From assembly GCA_027604185.1 (NCBI GenBank), contig JADGKB010000035.1, positions 54,847 through 118,846 on the forward strand: a DNA stretch of 64,000 nucleotides, given 5' to 3'. The notes under the pieces were generated by a model. That model was given only the letters and a program-made list of their open reading frames with translations. It was not told the DNA's origin and did not search any database. Shown here piece by piece: positions 1 to 8,899 of the stretch. The position numbers and the translations under genes are program-made. The stretch is from Boothiomyces macroporosus (Eukaryota > Chytridiomycota > Chytridiomycetes > Rhizophydiales > Terramycetaceae). Each line of letters starts with the position of its first letter. Positions within the stretch are counted from its first letter, which is position 1.

Positions 1-166
1 CAACACCAAGCCATGTCCTAAATGTAAAGTCCTAATTGAAAAGAATGGCGGCTGCTCTTCAATGACTTGTACAATTTGCCATTGTACACTCTGCTGGAAA
101 TGTCTAAAGGTGTACAACCTGCCTCAAGATGGAAGAATAGTGGCATCGAAATACTGCCTGCACTAA
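1..166 (+). CDS. RBR-type E3 ubiquitin ligase, C-terminal end (partial)
   Basis: The window opens inside this gene. The frame begins at base 2 and runs 54 residues to a TAA at 164-166. It shows the RING2/Rcat module of a RING-between-RING ligase: CPKC at residues 5-8, the NGGC motif whose Cys (residue 18) would accept ubiquitin from the E2, then MTC, CHC and CWKC zinc ligands. In ariadne-type ligases this cysteine forms the thioester before transfer to substrate. The protein stops soon after Rcat, so no Ariadne domain follows in this frame. The stop is followed by an overlapping AATAAA (165-170). The gene converges on the next one with only 27 bp between stops. The family call is firm, the subfamily is not. 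Confidence 0.85.
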   Translation, partial: NTKPCPKCKVLIEKNGGCSSMTCTICHCTLCWKCLKVYNLPQDGRIVASKYCLH

Positions 167-193
167 TAAATTGCAATTTTTGATCAGAGGGTT

Positions 194-3100
194 TTATTTT
201 GTAGAGTCTAAGAGGTACTGAATTGCTTCCTGCACATTAAAGGAATATATTTCAAGAGCGTTTAATGCTTGTTCTGCTATTAAGAATAATTACCTTTAGA
301 GAAGCCTAAAGCTATAATTTGTGTCACTTCTGGAATATCTGGTGAGTTTGTGCGTTGAGGTGGTGGTTGGTTAAATGCATTTGAAAAATCTACAGATCCG
401 AATGGATCACCAGTGTCTAATTTCGCATTTGCAGGTGGCGGAGCTCCAAATATATCGTCAAGGTTTGGTGTTGGGGCAGGGAATGCAGGGACACTTGATG
501 CTGGTGGGAAGGCTGGTGTGTTCCCAAATGCTTCATTAAAATCACCAAAGCTAGACTCTTTTGGCGGATTAGAAGCAAAGAACGTATTTCCAGTCTTTGA
601 AGGTGAAATTGGAGCAAAGGAAGTATCAAAGGTGAATTTGGAATCAAAATCTCTGGTATTAGGTCTTTGGACTGTGCCAGCACTACCAGACATGATCGAC
701 CCATCCACAGGTGGTTTTAAATCTTTAGTTTGGAATGCTTTGGCCATTTCAGCTGCCATGTCCAGACTATCTACAGAATTTCCTCTTGCCATGTTTGACT
801 GTTTCAAGCTTGAAACCTTTTCTGTGGGTGGAAAAGCTGCATCAAAGTCGGACATGGAAGATTTTGCAGGCAGTGATTTAGGGGTTTGAACTGTTGCTGA
901 ATTCAAAGTTGGGGTAGCTTCAGGGGCAGATTTTGTACTTTTGGTAGGAGAATTTTGTTCTTTCATGAGGTCATTAGAAGGACTTTTTTTTGGTTTGTTT
1001 GATTCAAGAAGGGAATCTAAATCCATACTATCTCGTTTGACTTTTTCGGCTTTATCTACATTCTTGCTGGTATTGGAAAATAGCGAGCTTGCAGATTTTG
1101 GTCCTTCATCAAGTTTCTTCTCCATGCCAGTAGTGATCGGCTTTAAAGGTTCAGTTTCAACTGAGGTTATTGGCCGAGCTGGTTTTGTATCAGCAGATGG
1201 AATAGCAGGAGGGGGACTATTTGGAAATTCAATATCAGAAACCATGGCAGATATTTGTTCTTTTTCCAAAGCCAGGTTGGTCATTGAGTTGGAGAGCATC
1301 TCGGATTTCTTTAGTTGACTTTGTCGTTCTTTCTCTGCTTGAGCAATTTTTTCTCTTTCCCTGACAATAATAGCTTCTTGCACAGAGGCTTGTTGTTCCA
1401 ACTGAATTACACGTTTGCGTTCCTGTTCCAGCTTATGAGTTTCTTGCTCGAGATTATATTTCACTTGCTTGTAGTCTTGTTGGGTGCTTTCCAACAATTT
1501 CATGTTGACATCAACAAAAGTCTGTTGTTGTTTTACTTCTTGCGCAATCTTGTTTGCTTCAGCTCTCATCATGTTAGCTTCATCTGTTAGTTCAGATATT
1601 TTCTTTTTGTATTCGGCAATATCAGTCTGCTGCTTTTCTTTTTGCTTGGTTAAATTTTCCATTTCAGCTTTTACCATTTTCAATGCTTCCTTATATTGAT
1701 TTAATTCCGCTTCAGCTATTTGCAAAGTTTGGGATTCGCGATAAATGATTGCTTGAGTATCCCTAACCAGTTCTAAATCAGCTTCATAGGTTGCACGCAA
1801 CTGCGATAATTCAACACTGATTGCATTACGTTTTTCTGTTACTGATTTATACTCTGCTTCAACAGCCTCTCTTTTCTTTTTGAGCTCCTCTGCGCTAGGT
1901 TTTAAATCCATTAATTGCGCTTCAAATACTTCCAATTCTTGCTTCCTTACACTTAGGGTTTGTTCTCGTAAAGCAATTTCTTTTAGTTCCAAATTATTAG
2001 TAGGGGCAGTGAAAGAGGTACCCAACGGTCCTAAAGCAGGAACTGAAGATGGAAGACCACCTAGGTCAGCGATGGGATTGAATTTCTTTTCAAGCATCGG
2101 AGTATTCTTTTGTAAAGTTGGCGATAATGGATTAAAAGGTAAACTTGCAGGTGCCAAAGCTGGAGTGCTTAATCCAGAAATGGAAGGAGTACTTGGCGCA
2201 ATAGGATCGGAAAGAGAAAGTAAATCCTGTACTGGTGCAGTGACTTTTGGTCCAGTTGTAGGAATTTGAGCGCCAGTCATACGTTTCTTGATCAAGTGCA
2301 TTGCAGAGATAAATCCATCTTTGTTGATAAACCCAGACTTTTTAGTATCAACTAGCTCCCAAATTTGAGCCAGTTCATTTGGAGGCAGCTTTGATTTTAA
2401 AAAGAATGAAGAGCAATCTCCACCTAAGTTAAAATAGTTTAACCATTTAATAATCCTTTCTTTTCCTTGTCTAGAGTATCGAAAAACCCAGAATATTGAG
2501 ATTTCTCCAAGTCTGTAATCCCTGCTTGCAAGTTGGTGGCAGAAGGTAAAGGTAAGGCGGTAAATGGCAAATTGGCAGAATCAACCGTATTGGATCTAAC
2601 TGGTGTTTTTTCAGGTAGTAATGAACCTGGAGTAGGCAGTAGTATCCCAGGTGGTAATGTGGCAGGCACTCCAGTAAGAGTTCCTACTTTGATTCTGGCC
2701 AAGATGACCATTCCAACAATAAACTGATTCACATTAAATTTCCCATCCTTATCAATCAGCGTCCACACTTTTCCCAATGTTTCCGGAGACAGATTTGACT
2801 TTACGAAGATATCTTTGACTTGCGTTGCGTTTAAATGACCATCCACTGGACTACATTAACAAAAAGTACCCAGCTTGATCAAAAAACATTGTAAATTTCT
2901 GTCTTTCATCCGCAGTAATTGTAAATTCCTTTTCTTCATCATTAAATCCTTTGAATATGGGTAGCGGTGTAGGAAGCGATAAACTAGATGCTGCGATAGT
3001 ACCACCAATTTGACCTAAACTGACATATTTCATTGCTTTGTTGAAATCCGCTTGCTTTAGATATCCCTTCTTGTCTTCGTCGACCAGCTCCCATATCAAG

Positions 3101-3268
3101 GAGAGTTTGGATTGCTCCAACCCTGATTTGGTAAGCAGAGACACCATTTTCTGAGGGGTAATAATCCCCAAGTTTTCTGTATCCAATTGCTTGAACCATT
3201 TTGCATATTGTGCTAGTTCTGTTGGAGTGAAATCTAAGTTAATTCGACGGCGTACTTTCTTGATTCAT
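194..3268 (-). CDS. EDE1: Ede1/Eps15-like endocytic scaffold with three EH domains and a UBA
   Basis: Early endocytic adaptor that binds NPF-motif adaptors and ubiquitinated cargo at the plasma membrane. Four introns are placed at 3234-3255, 2851-2869, 2424-2443 and about 262-281 (22, 19, 20, 20 nt); splicing gives 997 residues. The first exon is only 13 nt. Three EH domains occupy roughly residues 1-75, 105-175 and 230-310, each with EF-hand-like loops. A long Glu/Lys/Gln coiled coil follows (about 380-620), then a Pro/Ser-rich region with DPFG and NPP pieces, and a C-terminal UBA starting near the GFSK motif. Domain order matches Ede1/Eps15. The last intron has two in-frame acceptors (17 or 20 nt); the 20-nt choice leaves a better branch-to-acceptor spacing. 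The stop TAA lies inside AATAAA. Confidence 0.93.
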
Positions 3269-3326
3269 TCCGTAATGAGGTTGAGAAATTCTGGCAGCCA
3301 CAAGTGATACAAACTTAATCAGCATA

Positions 3327-3406
3327 CAAATATTCTTAATACGAATGCAAATGCTCCTAATAGGAATGCAAATGTTCTTAATAGGAGACAAATGGTCTTG
3401 ATTGGA
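3327..3406. repeat. 21-bp imperfect tandem repeat, about 3.8 copies
   Basis: Three 21-bp units begin at 3327, 3348 and 3369 (each starting CAAAT and containing TTAATA or CTAATA), followed by a degraded fourth unit from 3390. The array lies in the divergent region between EDE1 and the Pab2-like gene. Nothing indicates it is translated. Confidence 0.8.
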
Positions 3407-3503
3407 AATTAATTATCATTTGACTGCCCTGGTTTACTACAGAGAAATATTCTTGTAGAGTCCACAAAAGAGAGTACTAGTCTCAATTTGAGACTAACCC
3501 AAA

Positions 3504-3590
3504 CATAATATCGTCATATTATCCGCATAATATCGCTGTATTATCCGCATAATATTCACATATTATCCGCATAATTATGGGGGATAATAT
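3504..3590. repeat. 22-bp tandem repeat, three full copies plus a partial
   Basis: Units start at 3504, 3526 and 3548, each opening with CATAATAT and closing with ATTATCCG; a fourth partial unit starts at 3570. Each unit is a near inverted repeat (CATAAT/ATTATC), so the array could form small hairpins or carry repeated protein-binding sites. It lies 160-250 bp upstream of the Pab2-like start codon. Confidence 0.8.
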
Positions 3591-3749
3591 TAGGAAATTG
3601 TTCTCACCCTCTACTATTGACGTATACTCGTTCTTGCTGTATCAAGAATACTATGCGCATCTCTCTCGTCTATCTAGACACCAGGGAGCAACACCAATCA
3701 GTAGAGAATTTAGAAATCTACAATTTCGTTTTTTTTCAATTCTAAAATT

Positions 3750-4282
3750 ATGGAAGGACAAGTACCATTAATTTAACATCAGCCAGATATAAACAAGAGA
3801 CAACAAGAGTCGGAACAAGAAGCACAGAAAATCAAAGAACTACAAGCCCAAGCCGAACAACAGCAAGCAGACGAACTAGCTCGCCATGAAATAGATTCAA
3901 GATCTATTTACATTGGAAATGTATTCCCTTTTAACTCAGGTTGATTATTCAGCAACTCCGGAAGAGATTCAAGCTCACTTTCAATCCTGTGGGACTATTA
4001 ATAGAGTTACAATTCTATGCGACAAGTATACTGGGCATCCTAAAGGGTAAACTATACTAAACCAGATTTGCGTATGTGGAATTTGCTGACGTTCAATCTG
4101 TAAAGAACTCTATTGCTCTGCATGAAACTATGTTTAAGAATAGGGTCATTACTGTCTCTTCAAAGAGAACCAATGTTCCATTTTTCATGAGAGGAAGAGG
4201 AAGGGGAAGAGGCAGAGGCTTTCCTCGTGGAAGAGCGAGAGGTACTTTTAGAGGTCGCAGAGGGTTCCACCAGCCTTATTAA
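3750..4282 (+). CDS. PAB2: Pab2/PABPN1-like nuclear poly(A)-binding RRM protein
   Basis: A 157-residue protein after removal of introns 3762-3782, 3921-3939 and 4047-4065 (21, 19, 19 nt). The first exon is 12 nt. A short Gln/Glu-rich helix (residues about 8-40) precedes one RRM with RNP2 IYIGNVDY and RNP1 GFAYVEF; each of these two motifs is completed only by splicing. An Arg/Gly-rich tail ([17 protein letters not shown]) ends the protein. Coiled coil + single RRM + RG tail is the architecture of PABPN1/Pab2, which binds nuclear poly(A) and is usually arginine-methylated in the tail. Length is close to yeast-type Pab2. An AATAAA follows the stop about 15 nt downstream. Confidence 0.9.
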
Positions 4283-4486
4283 TTGTAATTTAAAAATAAA
4301 TATAGCAAATAGTATTGATATTGTTGCAATTTGAAAATTCTGTATGACAGTAATAAAGTGTGATTTAGAACTATAGATTGTCGCAGTAATGATAGAATGA
4401 AATATATTAAGGCAATTAGAATGAAAAATACTATTCAGAATGAAATATAAAACAAATTATAATAGAACTAGAGTATGATTTTTCAT

Positions 4487-4911
4487 TTATTCAACTGCGC
4501 GAATAGAGAATTCAGGATTGCCAGCATCGCCAGTAGGATCTAAATGTGGAGCAGAAGCCTTGTACTTGTATCTCTTGTTAATCACTGGTGGTTCAAAACT
4601 ATCCCTAGATTAACAATAATTACCCTTTACCAATCAACTTGACATCATTAGGGCTAAATACAACAGTTTGTGGGTACTGTCTTCTAGTATCCTTTTCGTA
4701 ATATCTATTCTTGAACAGTTTCTCTGTCTTTGGTGGTTGATATTCCGGTTGGTTTCCAGGAGAGACTTTGCGGTATTCGAATGCTTGTGGAGTAGAGTTT
4801 GGTGATTCCGGGTTGACTCTGATTAACCATTTGAGGTCAGAGAATTTCGTTGGAACTGCGTTAATCAGAATTACTTCCTCCAAAATGTTTTGTAATGAAT
4901 CTTGCCAACAT
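4487..4911 (-). CDS. Mitochondrial complex I accessory subunit (NUZM/NDUFA7-like)
   Basis: 128 residues after introns 4856-4874 and 4605-4623 (both 19 nt). Exon 1 supplies a plausible matrix-targeting start (MLARFITKHFGG). The core motif YYEKDTRRQYPQT resembles the Y-Y-x-R-D-x-R-R-x-x-P signature of the B14.5a/NDUFA7 subunit, called NUZM in fungi. If correct, the organism retains complex I. The start at 4911 was chosen because it gives a mitochondrial presequence and a 19-nt intron in frame; an unspliced reading would need a start inside the divergent neighbour. The stop TAA lies in AATAAA. The start faces that of the ZUP1-like gene at about 15 bp. Confidence 0.7.
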
Positions 4912-4926
4912 TTGATTAAGAAAAAA

Positions 4927-5571
4927 ATGAAGGAATGTGAATTTTGTAAAATCATTACTGAAGAGCAAGATCATCGGTGTCAGTACAGTCAATTCATATC
5001 TCTTGGGAAATCCTTACAGTTGATTTGTAGGCCTTGTCTGTTCCATAGAGCTCCAAACAACTGGTCGTGCGGCTACCAAAACTTTCTCACTATAACTTCA
5101 GAATTTACCAATTTACCTAAAAATATTCGCCAAATTCAATATGCTCTCCATGAAGCATGGAAGGCTGGATTCGATATTCAAGGCGGGCAAGACTTTAATT
5201 TTCAAATTATAGATACAAAGAAGTGGATTGGAACTACTGAAGTATCAACTATACTCAACTACCTCTGTATCAAGAATATCATCTATGATTTTCATAATTT
5301 AGTGAACAATACATTGCTGGTTGAATTCCTCCAGAATTATTTCAAAACCAAACAGTACGCACTCTACCTGCAGTACGAAGGGCACAGTAGGACAGTAGTT
5401 GGGATTGATGAAAAGTATGTGTATTACTTTGATCCTGCAAAGAGTGGTTGGAGCAGGGAAACATTTGATAAATTAAACAAAAAGCAATATTCGTGTTTAC
5501 AAATTGTGGGGGAAATGACTAGGGAAGAATCCATCCAATATAAAGTACTACGTTCAGTAAGAATCCCCTAA
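4927..5571 (+). CDS. ZUP1: ZUP1/UfSP-type C78 cysteine peptidase (ubiquitin-like protease)
   Basis: Intronless, 214 residues. An N-terminal zinc-binding stretch (CEFCK...HRCQ) leads into a peptidase family C78 domain: nucleophile Cys in NWSCGYQN, the AWKAGFD and WIGTTE blocks typical of the family, a catalytic His in GHSRTVVGID and Asp in YFDPA. Family members are either UFM1-specific proteases or, for ZUP1, K63-chain deubiquitinases; the zinc finger favours ZUP1. I chose ATG 4927 because an upstream in-frame ATG at 4885 would overlap the divergent complex I gene's first exon. If 4885 is used, 14 residues are added. Confidence 0.85.
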   Translation: MKECEFCKIITEEQDHRCQYSQFISLGKSLQLICRPCLFHRAPNNWSCGYQNFLTITSEFTNLPKNIRQIQYALHEAWKAGFDIQGGQDFNFQIIDTKKWIGTTEVSTILNYLCIKNIIYDFHNLVNNTLLVEFLQNYFKTKQYALYLQYEGHSRTVVGIDEKYVYYFDPAKSGWSRETFDKLNKKQYSCLQIVGEMTREESIQYKVLRSVRIP

Positions 5572-5653
5572 TTGAATATCATATTTTGTAATAAAGTAAA
5601 TAAGGCTGCAGCATTAAAGTTTACGGTTAACCTTAACGTAACTTTTTTTTTAC

Positions 5654-7304
5654 ATGATTCAATCTGTAATCTTTGGGGGAATAAGTTCCCTGTCGATCGA
5701 CTACCTTCTGACTGGTAATACTATATTAATTATAGGTGGAATCAAGAGTATACAATCCTAACATAGATGCGATATTTTGTTTATTCATTCTTACTTACAG
5801 ATCCCAACACAAACAAGTATATTCAACCATTGGAAAAAACAGACTGTATTTCCTTTACCAGATGAACCACTGGTACTTGCTTCATTTGATTTATCCGGAA
5901 TTTGACTTGTACTCGCTCGTATTTCATCTTGGCTTGGCACTTGCCTACGGAATTTATAGAATACAAAAAGACGTTTTAAAATTCCCAACGTTGTGCGGGA
6001 GACTATTCTTTAAAACAAAGAGCATTTGTATTCTAGCGCTTGAAACTGGATTAAAATTCAGTTCTGTTTATACAGTTGGATTCACTCTGTTAAACATTTT
6101 TTTCTATCTGCAAGTTCATTATTAATCATAGGGCTGGATATCAATTTAGTTTGTACAAGATTTCCAAAATGTTTCTATCAGGAGTGAGCAAGGTTTGTAT
6201 TTGGCAGATTTACCATGACCTGATTTCGCTGTATTTCACTTTACCAAAGGACACAATCTCTTTAAATATCAGCAATGATCTGGAAAAGATGAAATTAAAG
6301 GGATACGATAAAGTAACTGCTATTAACATCAGTACATGGCATTCTTCAACTTTTACCAGAAATGTTTCAACAACAAAGTCTATAGGGATATGATTTTCAG
6401 CGACATAAATTCTACTGAAACTAATTGGCAAAAAGTAGTAAACTGTTGTTTGTCTCTTGTTGATGAGCTCTCATTGAATATCGAACTAGATCTCAAAGTA
6501 TTTCGTGTTAATGTTAGGAAAAGAAGCCTGAAAAAGCTCCACCAAAGATTGTTGAAAAAAAGGAATTGATTGAACAAAGAGGCATATACAAAAGGAAAAA
6601 TACACTTGTGCAAGACGCAATGAAGTATTTAGTCGAGCAAGAGCCGGAACTAGAGCAACTACCAGTTCAATTAGCAGGTACATTCATTTTAATCAAGCCC
6701 CAGCGGAAGGTCCGACTGTGCCATCTGTATTCCTTCCTGAAAAGAAGGATGAAGAAGTGCCAAAGGCTGTTGTAAAGAAACAGCAAAAATCACCAGACTT
6801 CCTGGATGCAGTGTCTGACATGGTAAATATTTTGCCTTTGGGAAAGCATATCACAGCAGATACCATTGAGAGGGAAACTAAGCTAATGTTCAAAGATCTT
6901 CAGCTGCTGACTTGGTCTACCCAAGGTTTTTCATTTTAATATCAGCTTTAATCAAGTTATGTAACAGTGTAGATCAAGATAAATATGCCCAAGTACATCA
7001 ATCAATACCAAAAATACTCAAATCATTATTACATTTACATACAATGACTGAGAAATATATCCAGTCCAAAAAGAAATCTACAAAACCAGTAACAAATGAC
7101 ATTGATTTGGATTTCTTGCCTCCTGCACTAGTAAAAAGAAAAAAGACTGGCTGGTGTGTAATTCATCAAAGCGCTTGTGCAATCCGCTTACTCGAAAACA
7201 GCATATATCAGATCATTCGCAACTTTTACCAAGATATCGGGCGTATGGAAATCGATGATGAAGTAGTAGACAAACTCGAGTTATTTATGGATATGCGACA
7301 ATAA
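5654..7304 (+). CDS. NDC1: Ndc1 transmembrane nucleoporin (one frame joint unresolved)
   Basis: Membrane anchor of the nuclear pore and spindle pole body. Introns at 5715-5735, 5748-5766, 6313-6332, 6498-6517, 6678-6697 and 6926-6945 (21, 19, 20, 20, 20, 20 nt). The N-terminal half has several hydrophobic segments. Then come the fungal Ndc1 blocks: an IYHDLISLYFTLP stretch, a YMAFFNFYQ segment, IFSD with a downstream NWQKVV, and near the C-terminus the DKYAQVHQSIPKIL block of the Ndc1 tail. Between about 6097 and 6160 the frames do not join with a normal intron. Either a 46-nt intron (6114-6159) is used, giving 494 residues, or one T is extra in the T7 run at 6097-6103 next to an 18-nt intron (6114-6131). 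The stop is inside AATAAA and 5 bp from the next gene's stop. Confidence 0.8.
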
Positions 7305-7309
7305 AGCCT

Positions 7310-8557
7310 TTATTTCAACTTTGCGATACGTAAATCTTTAGCGATTTGTTTAGCACTCCGGGTATGATTGTTCAATACACCGTAAAAGGATTTAGTGGCA
7401 TCGCTATCAAAGTATTTCTCTAGCAATTCTTTACCGCCCGGATGCTGATCCTTAAACTTTGACACGTCCAAGACAAACTCATCGATAAGTATCAAATCGT
7501 TATACTTGGCTTCTTTTTGAAATTGTTTCATTGTCCACTCTGGTAGCTTTGATTCATCAGTCCAAATCAATTGGCGCTTCTTTTTCTCTAGTTCTTCTTC
7601 CCAAACAGAAATACGAGCTAGATTAGTTGAGAAAACCTTTTTGGACTACTTGATCTTCAATTGATACTAGTCCGTAAGCTTGGCCCAGACACCAATTCAA
7701 ATTGATCAGCCATTTGGTAGGGTCCCAGTGGAACCATCTTATTCCATTTCGATAATCACAGGGAAATTCGTGATGGTAATTATGGTGCCCTTCGCCCATA
7801 GTGAATAATGCCAATAACAGATTGCCTCTACTAGTATTTTCAGTTGAATACTCTTGCGAACCAAATTCATGTGCCCAAGAATTAATAAACCAAGTGCAGT
7901 GCCAGATTACTATTTTTGAAAGGAATACGCCGTAAAACAGACCACCTAGGATATCATTCCATAGCATTGAAAGACAAGCTGGAAGGATGATGTTGGAAAG
8001 TATCAAGATGGGAGTGTAGTATTCATGTTGAAGTCTCACTACAAAATCACTATCAAGGTCAGTCTTTCCAATCCACTTTAATCTAGTGTACTGTTGTTTT
8101 TCCAACATCCATCCTAGATGAGAGTACCAAAATCCTCGTTTGGCATTGTATGGATCTCGTTAAAAACAGCCTACCATGATCTGTATCAGTGAATCGATGG
8201 TGCAAGCGATGTCTTAATGACCACCATTTAATTGAGCCTTGAAACGCCAAGGTTCCCATGAATGCAAGTATAATTCGAAGTAACGGAGTAGCTTTGTAGG
8301 AATTATGCGACCATAATCGATGATATCCCTATATTAGGACCGTATACCATAGTAATCCTATTATGAGTTAAAACATACCCCAATTCACCTAATGTTATGA
8401 TTGCCAAGCATAGTGCGACCGAATATGCTGTAGGTGTGACGAAGAATAATCCATACAAGGCTAGAGTGTGGAATAGCGTAAGAATAGTAATGATTTCCCA
8501 CCAAGGCTTGGCTGTAGATTTCACGTCAGATCCCATTAAATGACAAGTTATTTGCAT
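7310..8557 (-). CDS. OLE1: Acyl-CoA delta-9 desaturase with C-terminal cytochrome b5
   Basis: ER membrane enzyme that makes oleic/palmitoleic acid using electrons from its own cytochrome b5 domain. 389 residues after introns 8358-8378, 8329-8347, 8156-8174 and 7618-7636 (21, 19, 19, 19 nt). The three histidine boxes are intact: HRLWSH, HRLHH and HNYHH. Hydrophobic segments flank them. The b5 domain has the heme-binding HPGG and a second His in NNHTRSA. The first two introns enclose a 10-nt exon (8348-8357), without which the [13 protein letters not shown] block cannot be read. Domain order is that of fungal Ole1. The stop lies in AATAAA, so the mRNA 3' end must overlap the NDC1 3' end. Confidence 0.96.
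8348..8357 (-). other. 10-nt microexon of OLE1
   Basis: Ten bases (GATTACTATG on the minus strand) lie between a 21-nt and a 19-nt intron. They code for the end of Gly plus Ile-Thr-Met immediately before the first histidine box. The neighbouring residues are invariant in fungal desaturases, so the exon is well supported. Confidence 0.88.
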
Positions 8558-8899
8558 TCCTTTTATATTTGTTGTAGTGGGTGCACGGAAAAATCAAACT
8601 GAAATTACACGATATAATACCTAATACCTAGGTGCTTAACAGTGGCTTATCCGGATTAGCTGAATTGCTTTCCGAAGCTAATAAAGTAGTATTTTGTGAG
8701 GTTTTATTGGTATTTCATGAATCACGCGGATAAACTATCTTACATCACCAATGAGAGAACTTGGGTTACACCAATGAAGCAACGTTGTTCATCCAACGCG
8801 CCGTAGCATGTCTATATGCTGATTTTTGGCTCAAGTATGAAAAATTACTAAAAATGAATAAAACCAGCGAGTTTGAATAAGCCCCCATTTATTATCAAA
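8558..8899. promoter_or_regulatory. Intergenic, promoter of OLE1 and 3' flank of the Nop15 gene
   Basis: 342 bp with no convincing open frame. It must contain the OLE1 promoter. An AATAAA for the upstream-lying minus-strand gene is seen near 8884-8889 (reverse strand). I recognise no sterol- or fatty-acid-response motif. Confidence 0.4.

Larger units (their letters stand above)
3269..3749. promoter_or_regulatory. Divergent intergenic region EDE1 / Pab2-like gene
   Basis: 481 bp between two divergent start codons. It holds the two tandem arrays described separately. A 64-codon open frame at 3577-3771 runs into the next gene's start and has no recognisable product, so I treat it as chance. Confidence 0.5.

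Noticed and set aside
265..281. 17-nt intron at the EDE1 UBA (and a similar one in RPN5 at 61212-61228)
   Set aside because: Both have a second AG three bases on; the 20-nt forms keep a normal branch-to-acceptor distance and the usual length class.
3504..3590. CRISPR-like array
   Set aside because: Units are contiguous without unique spacers, in a eukaryotic promoter region with fungal genes on both sides.
3577..3771. Plus-strand frame of 64 codons before the Pab2-like gene
   Set aside because: It overlaps the real start exon and first intron, begins in a tandem repeat and resembles no protein.
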